From Planctomycetaceae bacterium (GTDB lineage: Bacteria > Planctomycetota > Planctomycetia > Gemmatales > Gemmataceae): DNA of 64,000 bases. A program made the position numbers and the translations under genes. Under the pieces are notes generated by a model. That model was not told the DNA's origin, ran no database searches, and worked only from the letters and a program-made list of their open reading frames with translations. The stretch's first letter is position 1; each line of letters opens with the position of its first letter. This document shows positions 8,039-18,359 of this stretch, one piece after another. Location of the stretch: positions 89,962-153,961 of the forward strand of contig PNLP01000011.1 in the NCBI GenBank assembly GCA_013823135.1. Reading direction: 5' to 3'.

Positions 8039-11000
8039 TCACTCCTTTTTCGCCACGGGGATCTTCTGATCGAGCAGATACGCCACGAGGTTCACGAAAT
8101 CCGCTTCCGGGAGAACGTCACCGAAGTTGGCGGGCATCGGCGAGAGCATCGTCTCTCGGTTCAGTTCGATGTCCTTCGTCGGTAGGCGGATCTCTTTTCC
8201 CTCGCCATCCGCGACGATCAGTACCTCGCCCTCGACTCGCAGCATCAACCCGGTGATCGTCTTCTCGTCCTTCGTGGTGATGACGCGAGCCCGGAATGCC
8301 TGATCGACGTTGCGGTTCGGGTCCAGGATGTCTTCGAGGATTCGTTCCGTGCCGCGGAGGCCGATGCCGTCGAGTTGCGGAGCAATCTTGCCGCCCGTCT
8401 CGCCGATCTTGTGGCACGCCGCACAGTGCTTCGCGAACAACTTCGCGCCGGCTTCCTTATCGGGTTTGGACGACGCGAACACTGCCGTGCGCTTCTTGAT
8501 GAGTTCCGCGATTCGCAGATCGGCTGCGGGCAACCCCTTGGTGAGTGCGGCGATTTGCTTGTCGAGGTCGGCGACGTTCGCGGCCCGCAGTCGCTCGATG
8601 ATGGCCTTCTCTTGAAGCAACCGAGCAGGTGCTTTGCCCATCTTCACGGCGTTGAGGAGATCGTCGGCCCCGCCGGGCGAACCCGCGAGTGCCACGCCAA
8701 CCGCAACCGCCGTGCGATACGGTGCATCCTTGAGCGCATCGCGAGCATCGAAGCGGGCTTCCTTGTTGCCGACAGAAGCGAACACGAGCAAAAATCCGGC
8801 TCGCATGGCGTCCGTCGTGGTGGGATCAGCGATTTGCTTCCGGACGACACCCAATCCCTCGTCAGGAGCGTATCGCATAAAGACCTCGGCGGCCCCGAGT
8901 CGGATATCTTCGGGGGCCTTTGGTTCGGCCAGTGCCTTCTTCAGTGCGTCGAGCGACGTAACCGACAGTTCGAAATCTTGGGGGTTTCGTGATCGGTCGG
9001 CGACGGCAGGCAGTGCGTTCAGAATTCGCAAACCAGATGCGAACAGTTTCACTTCCGCGGCTGTTCCCGATGCCCCGAACGCTTCTGTCGCGAGTACGCT
9101 CTGACCGATTTTCATCAGCCCTTTTGCGGTCTCCGCGTTCAGCTTCGCGCCCCGAGTCTGCACGCCTTTGAACCCGGCGAGAATTGCGTCCGAGGTAACG
9201 CCCGAGCGATTCGTGGGTGACAACGCGAAGAAGAGTTTGGTTTCGTCAGGCCCGGTAACATGCCGGGCGACGTGCTCAGCTGCAACAGGCAACTTCTCGA
9301 CTGGAATCTTGTAGTTGTTGATCTGGGACAGGAGGTAACCCGCCGCTGCGGGACTCGGAATCGCCAAAGCCATATCTGCGTAGATGGCGTCGTACACTTT
9401 CGGCCACTCAGCGGCGTCACGCAGGCAGTTCCGTAACGCCACGCGGGTGGCGTGCTTCAGGTGCGTGTCGGCGTCTGGGGTCCTCTTCAGCAGTGCGAGC
9501 AGAGGTTGCACGAAGTCCGCGTGCGGGTGCATGATCGCTGCCTCGGCGGCCGCCCGACGGACGTGCGGCGACAGCAGGTGCTCTGCCGACAGCACTTTCA
9601 CCAGGAACGCACGCTCACCCTCGCCCCACTTCTCCCGACTGTTCAACGCCCGCGTGATGTGGCCCTGGTGCTGCTCGATCGTCGTGCCGATCTCGTGCTT
9701 TGGGCTGAACCACTTCTCGTACTCTTCCACGGGCACCGGCTTCGGCCCGGCCTGTGCGATGTACGCAATCCACGACCACACCATTGCGGCCTGCTCCGGG
9801 CTCTTCTTCATCCGCTCGGTCGCGTTTGGCAGGTCGAAGTCCTTGCCGCCGCGATCGATGAAGCGCTGCCGGAGTTGGTGCCCCGCGAGGAATCGCACCG
9901 TCAGGTTGGGGTGGAACAGGTCGTCGAAGAGTTCCGCGTCGGTGGCCTTGGTGAAGTCGGTCCGGTGGAACTTCGGTGCGGCAACTCCGGTCGCTGACGC
10001 TCCCGGCTCGCCTTTGTACACGATGCGCCAGATGCGGCCGTGGTCCTTGTCGCGTGCCGGGTGCTTCAGATCGACTTCGTAGTGACCGATGATCTTGTTG
10101 TAAAAGTCCGCGACGTAGATCGCACCGTCCGGCCCGAGCTTGATATCCACAGGGCGGAACCAGCGGTCGGTGCTCGCGATCAGGTCGGGTTGCTGCACGG
10201 CCTTCGGAGTCGCGCCAGTCCATTCGATCTTCGCCGTGTTCACGCGGTTGGTGACGACGTTGCCCAGGAAGATCATCCCGTTGTATTGCTTGGGGAAGTG
10301 GTCCGCGTCGTACCACGACACGCCGCACATGCCCGTGCCGCCGGGGGCATAGCCAAACATCACGGGGCCGTAGCCGAGGCCGTCGTGTGGCTTGCCGAAG
10401 CTCTCGTAGGTCGCACCGGGAATGATCTGCGTGATTGGCCGCGAGTGGCAGTCGGCCGTGTACAGGTTGAACCACGGATCGACCGTCATGCCGAACGGGT
10501 TCACCTGCCCGCGTGAGTACACTTCGATGCGGCTGCCGTCCGGGCGGAAGCGGAAGGTGTTCCCGGAGTGCATCTTCACCTCGTGGCCGTCCTTCCCCTT
10601 GACCGTGCTGTCGTTGTTGAACCCGTGGCACGAGTAGACCCAGCCGTCGGGCATCAGGGTGTACGAGTTGTACATGCCGTGCGTGTCGCGATAGCCGAAA
10701 CCGCTGAACAGCACCTCGCTCTTGTCCGCTTTTCCGTCGCCATCGGCGTCGGTGTACTTCCGGATTTCGCCCACGCTCGAAACAATGACCGACTTGCCAT
10801 CAGGCAACGGCAGCACCCCGATGGGGATGTTCAGGTCGCTCGCGAACGTCTCGACCTTCTTCGCCTTGCCGGTGGCGGTGTCGAAGTCGGACAGCACGAA
10901 CAACTTGTCGGTCCCTTTGCCCAGCGGCGCTGCGAACGGGTAGTGGTACGACGTCGTGACCCAGAGCCGACCCTTCGCATCCCACGCCATCTGCATCGGC

Positions 11001-11200
11001 TTCTGGATATCAGGTTCACTACTGACGAGTTGAGCGTCGAAGCCGGGCGGCAGCGTGAACGCCTTGCGTTCATCGGCCGGCGACAGTGCATCGGTTGGCG
11101 CCACGAGATCGGCGGGCAACGGCTTGGGTTGCGCTGCGAGGCGAGCGGGGGACGTGAGTCCCCCGGTAACTGACAGCACGAGGAGTGCGAGGAATCGCAT
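8039..11200 (-). CDS. PVC-type membrane-bound dehydrogenase with HEAT repeats and C-terminal cytochrome c
   Basis: A 1053-residue exported protein. The signal peptide (MRFLALLVLSVTGGLTSPAR, cleavage after LAAQ) is followed by a beta-propeller dehydrogenase domain (about 40-420; FDAQLVSSEPDIQKPMQMAW, GPDGAIYVADFYNKIIGHYE), an alpha-helical HEAT-like middle (about 450-880), and a cytochrome c domain with haem motif CAACH in LFAKHCAACHKIGETGG near residue 925 and a downstream Met. This is the planctomycete/verrucomicrobial PVC-type haem-binding architecture, presumably oxidising a carbohydrate in the periplasm. The ATG at 11200 precedes the signal peptide; codons upstream lie in repetitive DNA. 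Part of the signal peptide is encoded by a dispersed palindrome (11140-11168). Confidence 0.92.
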   Translation of the reverse strand: MRFLALLVLSVTGGLTSPARLAAQPKPLPADLVAPTDALSPADERKAFTLPPGFDAQLVSSEPDIQKPMQMAWDAKGRLWVTTSYHYPFAAPLGKGTDKLFVLSDFDTATGKAKKVETFASDLNIPIGVLPLPDGKSVIVSSVGEIRKYTDADGDGKADKSEVLFSGFGYRDTHGMYNSYTLMPDGWVYSCHGFNNDSTVKGKDGHEVKMHSGNTFRFRPDGSRIEVYSRGQVNPFGMTVDPWFNLYTADCHSRPITQIIPGATYESFGKPHDGLGYGPVMFGYAPGGTGMCGVSWYDADHFPKQYNGMIFLGNVVTNRVNTAKIEWTGATPKAVQQPDLIASTDRWFRPVDIKLGPDGAIYVADFYNKIIGHYEVDLKHPARDKDHGRIWRIVYKGEPGASATGVAAPKFHRTDFTKATDAELFDDLFHPNLTVRFLAGHQLRQRFIDRGGKDFDLPNATERMKKSPEQAAMVWSWIAYIAQAGPKPVPVEEYEKWFSPKHEIGTTIEQHQGHITRALNSREKWGEGERAFLVKVLSAEHLLSPHVRRAAAEAAIMHPHADFVQPLLALLKRTPDADTHLKHATRVALRNCLRDAAEWPKVYDAIYADMALAIPSPAAAGYLLSQINNYKIPVEKLPVAAEHVARHVTGPDETKLFFALSPTNRSGVTSDAILAGFKGVQTRGAKLNAETAKGLMKIGQSVLATEAFGASGTAAEVKLFASGLRILNALPAVADRSRNPQDFELSVTSLDALKKALAEPKAPEDIRLGAAEVFMRYAPDEGLGVVRKQIADPTTTDAMRAGFLLVFASVGNKEARFDARDALKDAPYRTAVAVGVALAGSPGGADDLLNAVKMGKAPARLLQEKAIIERLRAANVADLDKQIAALTKGLPAADLRIAELIKKRTAVFASSKPDKEAGAKLFAKHCAACHKIGETGGKIAPQLDGIGLRGTERILEDILDPNRNVDQAFRARVITTKDEKTITGLMLRVEGEVLIVADGEGKEIRLPTKDIELNRETMLSPMPANFGDVLPEADFVNLVAYLLDQKIPVAKKE
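11140..11168. repeat. Palindromic repeat family A inside a signal-peptide coding region
   Basis: A copy of the dispersed palindrome GGCGAGCGGGGGAC...GTCCCCCGGT lies inside the open reading frame of the cytochrome c protein. On the coding strand it encodes TGGLTSPARL. The same element is intergenic at 33150-33220 and 36749-36824, and lies in another signal peptide at 20420-20450. Confidence 0.85.
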
Positions 11201-11240
11201 CGGGGAGGGTCTCCGGCGGGGAAGCGGTGACCCAGATTGT

Positions 11241-11402
11241 ACTCGGGACTCACGGGAGTCGGGAGTCAAGAATCGGGAGCCGAGAATCGGGAACCGGCAG
11301 TGCTTTGGTAGGGTCAGTCGAGACCGGCTTTGCGGTCGAGCCCCACCATCACCTTGCGAAACGGTGGGGCTCGTCGCGAAGCGCGACTCGACCCACCCTA
11401 CT
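11241..11402. repeat. Tandem GGGAGTC/GGGAATC tract and inverted repeat family G
   Basis: 11241-11300 is a tract of near-repeats of ACTCGGGA / AATCGGGAG type. 11330-11402 is an imperfect palindrome with GGTCGAGCCCCACC... and ...GGTGGGGCTCGTC arms and an inner CGCGAAGCGCG hairpin. A related element, GGGTGGGTCGAGTCG...GACGAGCCCCACC, lies at 16583-16618. No gene is seen between 11201 and 11413. Confidence 0.65.
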
Positions 11403-11413
11403 TCCGCCTCCCG

Positions 11414-12088
11414 TCACTGCCCGATGGTACGCAGATTGGGCATCTGGTCGATAAACTTGTCGGCAGCATCAGATGTCACCTTGGTGGCTTTCACGCTCAG
11501 CGTTCGTAGCCCGTCGAGTCCCTTCAATTCGGCCAACCCCTTGTCGGTGATTCCCGTCTTGTTCAAGTACAGAACGCGGAGCCGCTCGAAGCCCTTCACA
11601 GTTGCCATCGACTTGTCCGTGATCTGCGGATTCTCCGAGAGAGCGAGGTGCTCCAGCATGGTGAGCCCCTTCATCCCGGTGAACTCGGCATCGGTGACCC
11701 CGCAGCCGACAAGCCCGAGGTAACGGAGTTCCTTGCACTGACCGATCGTCGAAGCCCCCGTCGGGGTGAGTGTCGCCTTCCCGAAGACGATCTTTCGGAG
11801 GTTGGGCAAGTCCTTCAAAGCCGCGAGTCCCTTATCGGTACACTTCGTGGCGTCGGCCACCTTGATGCCGCCAATCTCGGGATGCTTCTTGAGTGCCGCA
11901 AGCAAGGCGTCGTTGGCCGTTTCAAATTCGACTACAACTCGAGCTTCGAAGAACAATGTGGTGTCGATGTCTGCCTTGCCGCCGAGCCGAACAATTTCGG
12001 TCATCACGGCCTTCTCGCCGGCTGTGGTGTTCTGTGCGGTCGTGCTCGCAGTGCACACGAGCAGGAGGAGAAGGGCGACGATTCTCAT
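11414..12088 (-). CDS. Secreted leucine-rich-repeat protein
   Basis: A 224-residue exported protein with a signal peptide (MRIVALLLLLVCTASTTAQ) and then about six planctomycete-type LRR units of 23-25 residues, such as LPNLRKIVFGKATLTPTGAS, LTMLEHLALSENPQITDKSM and FERLRVLYLNKTGITDKGLA. These fold as a curved solenoid for protein or ligand binding; no catalytic domain is present. The ATG at 12088 gives the signal peptide; earlier in-frame starts do not. The unit consensus is like the LRR half of the protein at 960-3122. Confidence 0.85.
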   Translation of the reverse strand: MRIVALLLLLVCTASTTAQNTTAGEKAVMTEIVRLGGKADIDTTLFFEARVVVEFETANDALLAALKKHPEIGGIKVADATKCTDKGLAALKDLPNLRKIVFGKATLTPTGASTIGQCKELRYLGLVGCGVTDAEFTGMKGLTMLEHLALSENPQITDKSMATVKGFERLRVLYLNKTGITDKGLAELKGLDGLRTLSVKATKVTSDAADKFIDQMPNLRTIGQ

Positions 12089-12607
12089 GGACGCGACTCC
12101 GGCAGGGGGGGGTAGGAATTCTACATTATTGACGTTTCGCGCAGGTCTCAACGTTGTGGTGTGAAACCTTCATGATCAAACTGATTCCTCTTCATGGGTC
12201 GATAAAGGCGGAAGGTTGTTTCCGGATGATTCCGGAGTCTACCCGGATCATTCCGGACGGTGATCGGTTTCTCGTGAGAGGCGAATTCGTCGCAACTGAA
12301 GTGTTTGCTGGTTCTTGAATACGATCTGATATGTGTCATTCCGGACAGATAAACGATTCTGGGCTCGAATAACGGTTCTGGCCGTGGTGTCCCCGGTTCC
12401 AGCCGGAATGAACCTACGGGCGTTTCTTACCTTGCGTAGGGTAGGTCTCCGGCTCAACGGCGAAACGCGGAAAGCTTCTGTGATCCTCTCATTTTTCTTT
12501 CCAGGCTCGCTGGCTATGATGTGAACACCCGCCATACCCGCTCGGCTGCGTAACGTCCGACCCTTACCGGGGTTGTCCGCTTGGAAATACTCACCGGAGC
12601 CGGATCG
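12089..12607. other. Intergenic region with repeated CATTCCGG motifs
   Basis: 519 bases between divergent genes, so it should hold the promoters of both the LRR gene (leftward) and the kinase operon (rightward). The only structure seen is a set of CATTCCGG / CCGGAATG words near 12249, 12337 and 12401 and the partly palindromic TCCGGATGATTCCGG...CCGGATCATTCCGGA at 12219-12256. These could be binding sites of one regulator. No convincing sigma-70 boxes or small gene were seen. Confidence 0.4.
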
Positions 12608-14308
12608 ATGCCGGATACGCAACCTCTGGAACCCGCCGACGCACAGGCTCCGCAAGCTCCGCCGGACCTGACGGGGCGTATTCTGGGCGACTATCAGCTT
12701 TTGCGCCGCATTGGTGCCGGTGGCATGGGCCAGGTCTACCTTGCCCGCCAGCTCTCACTCAAACGCGATGTCGCTGTTAAATTGCTCCGCAACGATCTCA
12801 CGACAAACCCCGTTGCCCTGAAGCGGTTCCAGGCTGAAGCCGAGGCCGTTGCCAAGCTGAACCACCCGAACATCGTTCACATTCACCAGATCGGGGAGCA
12901 CGAAGGTCTGCGGTACATGGTGCTGGAATACGTCGAGGGTCGGAACCTGCGGGAATACCTTGTTCGCAAGGGGCCGCCGGATCTGGCCGTCACGCTCAGC
13001 GTCGTCCGGCAGGTCGTGCTCGCGCTCCAGAAGGCACACGAGGAAGGGATCGTTCACCGCGACATCAAGCCTGAGAACATCCTGGTGACGCGAAAAGTCG
13101 AAGTGAAAGTGACCGACTTCGGGCTGTCTCGTTTTTTTTCCGGTCCCGCTCCCGCGGTGAACCTGACTCAGAGCGGCGTCACCCTCGGCACGCCGTTGTA
13201 CATGTCCCCGGAGCAGGTGCAGGGGAAAGTGGTGGATCACCGCAGTGACATCTACTCGCTCGGCGTCACGTGCTACCACCTCCTGGCTGGCGAGCCACCA
13301 TTTCGCGGGATCACGGCTTTCGACGTGGCACTCAAACACGTTCAGGAACAACCCCGCCCCCTGTCTGAGCTTCGCCCAGACCTGCCCACCGACCTGTGCA
13401 ACCTCGTCCACAAGATGATGGCGAAGAACCCTGATGACCGTTACCAGTCGGCCCGCGAGATTCTGCGGGACATCGTGCGAGTGCGAGACGGTCTGGCGGT
13501 GAACGCTCCGGCACCCACGGCGGTCCTGACGCTCTCGAATTCGCAGCCGAACAACGTTGCTTCGTCGAGTGGGAGTATTTCCACTGCACCCAGCGGCACC
13601 GTGTTGATGACAGGCATGATGCCGGTGGTGCAGCCGTTCCCCTGGGCGCGGTGGTTGCTTGCCGGGCTGAGTTGCGTCGGAGCCATCGCTTGCGGAGTGC
13701 TGGTCTACGCGAAGATGAACCCACCCCCGGAGCCTCCTCTCGCGTCGGCTAGCTCACCTGGACTTCCGGATATCCGCCCCGCTGAGAAGCTGGTTCCCAC
13801 GCGGGAGCGAGAGCTAATCGCCGCCCTCGATAACCGCAACACGACCCCCGAAAAGATGGTACGCTGGTCCATCGAACTCGGACTGCTGTACGTCAAGGAA
13901 CGCCGGCTAGATGAAGCCGATGCCCGCTTCCGGAAACTGGAGAGTGAGCAGTTCGGTCCTGGTGGCCCGCTTAAGAAACTGGACCCGGACGTGCTTGCAG
14001 CACGCGATGCGAGCGCTGCGGGGCGTCTGGGAGAAGCCGTGGTCATGGCCTATCGCGACACCGAGGCGGCTGCAAAGGCATCGAACGAACTGGTCATGAA
14101 AGTCGTGGAGATCCCCTATCCGAAGTTCCCCAAGTTCGACAAACCCGAACGGGGGCTCGCAATGGTGGATGCGCTCCGGTCGCGTCACCCAGACCTGGGG
14201 CAGGCCGTTTCGGACGCTCTGAACCGTAACGCGGTTACGCTTGGCAAAACAAAACTCGAACCGGCTGTGCTCGAACAACTTCGCCTCCCACCGCGGGGCG
14301 GTAAGTAG
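12608..14308 (+). CDS. Membrane-anchored Ser/Thr protein kinase
   Basis: A 566-residue Hanks-type kinase. Domain at about 28-290: glycine loop IGAGGMGQVY (36-44), VAVK with Lys58, HRDIKPENIL with Asp152, DFGLSR with Asp170, and GTPLYMSPEQVQG in the activation segment, so it should be active. A linker rich in Ser/Thr follows, then one membrane helix (about 347-370, WLLAGLSCVGAIACGVLVYA) and an extracytoplasmic tail of about 190 residues with helical, TPR-like character. The ATG at 12608 was chosen over an upstream TTG (12581). Two bases separate it from the next gene, so the STAS-like protein is probably a partner or substrate. Confidence 0.93.
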   Translation: MPDTQPLEPADAQAPQAPPDLTGRILGDYQLLRRIGAGGMGQVYLARQLSLKRDVAVKLLRNDLTTNPVALKRFQAEAEAVAKLNHPNIVHIHQIGEHEGLRYMVLEYVEGRNLREYLVRKGPPDLAVTLSVVRQVVLALQKAHEEGIVHRDIKPENILVTRKVEVKVTDFGLSRFFSGPAPAVNLTQSGVTLGTPLYMSPEQVQGKVVDHRSDIYSLGVTCYHLLAGEPPFRGITAFDVALKHVQEQPRPLSELRPDLPTDLCNLVHKMMAKNPDDRYQSAREILRDIVRVRDGLAVNAPAPTAVLTLSNSQPNNVASSSGSISTAPSGTVLMTGMMPVVQPFPWARWLLAGLSCVGAIACGVLVYAKMNPPPEPPLASASSPGLPDIRPAEKLVPTRERELIAALDNRNTTPEKMVRWSIELGLLYVKERRLDEADARFRKLESEQFGPGGPLKKLDPDVLAARDASAAGRLGEAVVMAYRDTEAAAKASNELVMKVVEIPYPKFPKFDKPERGLAMVDALRSRHPDLGQAVSDALNRNAVTLGKTKLEPAVLEQLRLPPRGGK

Positions 14309-14310
14309 GA

Positions 14311-14733
14311 ATGACACCGACAAAGGGAGTCGAGAGAGCAGGGCAATTGATGAGCGTCGCCTACGAACTCATGGCTGGCACGATCTGTTTCACGACCACG
14401 GGCGATGTGGAGCACCGCAGCGCTCTCGACACTCTCCAAGAGGGCTTGGCGGACGCGGCGCAACAACCTGTCCCCGGTGGCTGGCACCTCCTGTTCGATA
14501 TCCGCAAGTCCACCGAAAATCGCGACCCCAACGAACTGCGAAACACGGCCACAGCGATAGCCATGCACCGTGCGGCCCTGTCCGGTCGGTGCGCCGTGGT
14601 CGCAACCGATCCGTTGCACTACGGCCTCGCCCGGATGTTCGGCGTGTTCATGAGTGGCCTGGGGTTCGATGTCAACGTCTGCAACAATCTCGAAGACGCG
14701 AAACACTGGCTGAACCCTGCCCAGCACATGTGA
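14311..14733 (+). CDS. SpoIIAA/STAS-like small protein in kinase operon
   Basis: A 140-residue soluble protein. The pattern of GTICFTTTGDV, WHLLFDIRKS, GRCAVVATDP and NLEDAKHWL resembles the SpoIIAA-like (STAS/SEC14-type) fold, in which a small domain responds to phosphorylation or binds lipid. The start lies two bases after the kinase stop, indicating translational coupling. A role as substrate or adaptor of that kinase is inferred from position only; the classic phosphorylated Ser of anti-anti-sigma factors is not obvious. Confidence 0.7.
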   Translation: MTPTKGVERAGQLMSVAYELMAGTICFTTTGDVEHRSALDTLQEGLADAAQQPVPGGWHLLFDIRKSTENRDPNELRNTATAIAMHRAALSGRCAVVATDPLHYGLARMFGVFMSGLGFDVNVCNNLEDAKHWLNPAQHM

Positions 14734-14754
14734 CTCGTCGGTATACTCTTCCGC

Positions 14755-16152
14755 ATGTCCACACCACTCACCCGTTACTTTCGACTCAGCGAACACGGTA
14801 CGACGGTTCGCACCGAGATACTCGGCGGGATCACCACGTTTGTCGCGATGGCCTACATCGTCGTGGTGAACCCCGCGATCCTCTCTTTCGCCGGGTTGCC
14901 CATTGGTCCGAGCACGGTCGCGACCATCCTCGTCGCCGCGGTCGGCAGTCTACTCATGGGGTTGTACGCGAACCGGCCGATTGCCGTGGCCCCGTACATG
15001 GGCGAGAACGCGTTCATTGCGTTCGGGCTGACGGCCATCACGATTGCAGGGACGCCGATCACCTGGCAACAACGCCTAGGCGCGGTGTTCATTGCGGGCC
15101 TCGTCTTCGTTGCCATCACACTACTTCACATTCGGGCGTGGCTGGCCAATGCGGTTTCGCTGAGCATGAAGCACAGTTTCACCACGGGGATTGGCCTGTT
15201 CCTGGCATTCATCGGGCTTTACGAGACGGGGATCGTCACGAGCTTCGCAGAAGGGGCACCCGTCGCGGCCCTTCGAGCAGGGGATACCGAGTTTCTCCGC
15301 AAGCCGCCCGTGCCTGTGAAGATCGGCAACTTCCACGACACGAAGGTGCTGCTTGCCGTGGGTGGCTTTCTGCTGACGGCAACCTTGCTCGCTCGCGGAG
15401 TGAAGGGGGCTCTGCTCATCGGCATCGTGCTGACGGCGATCGTGGGATACTCGCTTGGCGTTGGGGCGGTCCCTCAGGGCGTGGTCGCGTTGCCGTTCAC
15501 GGGGGATTACTCGCTCGCCCCAATCGCGTTCCAACTCGACATCGTGGGTGTGCTGAAACTCAGCTTCTTGCCCGTTCTGCTCACGCTGTTCCTGATGAGT
15601 TTCCTCGACACTCTGGGAACGCTCGTCGCGGTGGGTGCGGCCGGCGGAATGCTGGACGAGAAGGGGAACTTCTCCGAACCGGAGAAGCCGATGCTCGTGG
15701 ACGCGGCGACGTGTGTGTTCGCCTCGGTCGTGGGCTCATCGACAAGTGGTGCGTACATCGAGTCGGCGACGGGTGTGCGGGAAGGGGCGAGAACGGGCCT
15801 GGCGGCTGTGGTCACTGGGTTATTGTTCGCGGCGACGCTGTTCTTCATCCCGCTTGTGCAACCGTTGCAAACGCTGGCCTATGCTTATGGCCCGGCGTTG
15901 ATCGCGGTGGGCGTGATGATGATGGCATCGGTGCGGAAGATCGACTTCGATGACTTGACCGAGGCCGTGCCGGCCTTTGTGACGCTAGTGATGATTGTGT
16001 TCACCTACAACATCGCCAACGGGCTCACGGCGGGGCTCATCGCGTACTCACTCCTGAAGGTGTTGGCGGGGCGTGCGCGAGAGTTGACGCCGGGTTCTGT
16101 CGTGCTGGCGTTGATGTGTCTGGTGTACTACGTGTTCGGCTTACCGCACTGA
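14755..16152 (+). CDS. NCS2-family purine (adenine/guanine/hypoxanthine) permease
   Basis: A 465-residue inner-membrane permease of the AzgA/PbuG branch of NCS2, taking up purine bases, probably with protons. It starts with YFRLSEHGTTVRTEILGGIT, the usual start of this group, and includes FVAMAYIVVVNPAIL, IAVAPYMGENAFIAF (TM3 substrate site) and SFLDTLGTLVAVGAAGG. About twelve membrane helices are visible by hydrophobicity. It follows the STAS-like gene by 21 bases, so it may belong to the same transcript. Preferred base cannot be read from sequence. Confidence 0.92.
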   Translation: MSTPLTRYFRLSEHGTTVRTEILGGITTFVAMAYIVVVNPAILSFAGLPIGPSTVATILVAAVGSLLMGLYANRPIAVAPYMGENAFIAFGLTAITIAGTPITWQQRLGAVFIAGLVFVAITLLHIRAWLANAVSLSMKHSFTTGIGLFLAFIGLYETGIVTSFAEGAPVAALRAGDTEFLRKPPVPVKIGNFHDTKVLLAVGGFLLTATLLARGVKGALLIGIVLTAIVGYSLGVGAVPQGVVALPFTGDYSLAPIAFQLDIVGVLKLSFLPVLLTLFLMSFLDTLGTLVAVGAAGGMLDEKGNFSEPEKPMLVDAATCVFASVVGSSTSGAYIESATGVREGARTGLAAVVTGLLFAATLFFIPLVQPLQTLAYAYGPALIAVGVMMMASVRKIDFDDLTEAVPAFVTLVMIVFTYNIANGLTAGLIAYSLLKVLAGRARELTPGSVVLALMCLVYYVFGLPH

Positions 16153-16743
16153 GCGTGGGCGGGGTTGGATCGCAGATCGGCTTGCACTTTGATGACGCCA
16201 TAACTTGATTCCGGGCGAGTGTGACACCCCTCTCTGGAAGCATCTGACTTGTCCGGAAGAAAGTTCGTTAGAACAATTTTAGACTCCGCAGAAACGAATT
16301 AAGTCACGATTCAGCAGACAGTTGTTCATTGCCGTTGTGGCCCCGAGGCCGAGTTCATCTCCGAGTCGGCTTCAGAATGATGTGAGAGATGAGCAGAATT
16401 GGATCTCAAAGCGACCGACGCTGATTGGGATAAATCATGACTCAAACTGAAACCAGGAAATGTCTTGCGCCTCGCTTCAGCACCCGGAGTCTCATCAGGA
16501 GCAATTGATTGAGAGCCGACAAATAAGCCTGGGAATAGCTGATGGACAAGGGCAAGGGGCGAGTGAGGTTGCGTGGCTTTTGTCGGGTGGGTCGAGTCGT
16601 GCTTCACGACGAGCCCCACCATCTCATAAGGGGGTGCTGATGGGTTTGGTGGCATTGGGCCTCAGGCCTGTGATTGCAAGACACAGGCCAGAGACCTGTG
16701 CCACCAAACCCACCTCCTTAACCTGAATGGTCTTCGACTTCAA
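16153..16743. other. 590-base intergenic region with two inverted repeats
   Basis: Convergent genes flank this stretch and no coding region is supported. It holds a family G palindrome at 16583-16618 (GGGTGGGTCGAGTCG against GACGAGCCCCACC) and a second inverted repeat at 16636-16713 with arms GGGTTTGGTGGCA and TGCCACCAAACCC around an inner GGCCTCAGGCC / ACAGGCCAGAGACCTGT structure. These may act as bidirectional terminators or be mobile palindromes. The AT-rich part at 16250-16320 shows nothing recognisable. Confidence 0.6.
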
Positions 16744-18216
<1,473 letters not shown>

Positions 18217-18308
18217 GGGATGACCTCATAAGTACGCGAGATGCCCGTCCGGGCGCGACGGTTGGTAAAGGTGTTTTTTAGCGTGCCACACGCGCGGCGG
18301 GCAATGCC

Positions 18309-18358
18309 GGTTGGGTTTTGGCGAGCAACCCGTAGCCAGGGTGGCTCGCCAAAACGCG
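18309..18358. repeat. Inverted repeat TTTTGGCGAGC...GCTCGCCAAAA
   Basis: Arms GGTTTTGGCGAGCAACCC and GGGTGGCTCGCCAAAAC pair around a short loop in the 143-base gap downstream of the S9 peptidase, where it may end transcription. A degenerate relative is at 41888-41978, also after a gene. Confidence 0.7.
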
Positions 18359-18359
18359 A

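Noticed and set aside
14241..15953. 570-codon open frame on the plus strand
   Set aside because: Overlaps the kinase end, STAS-like gene and permease in another frame; Arg/His/Gly-rich shadow.
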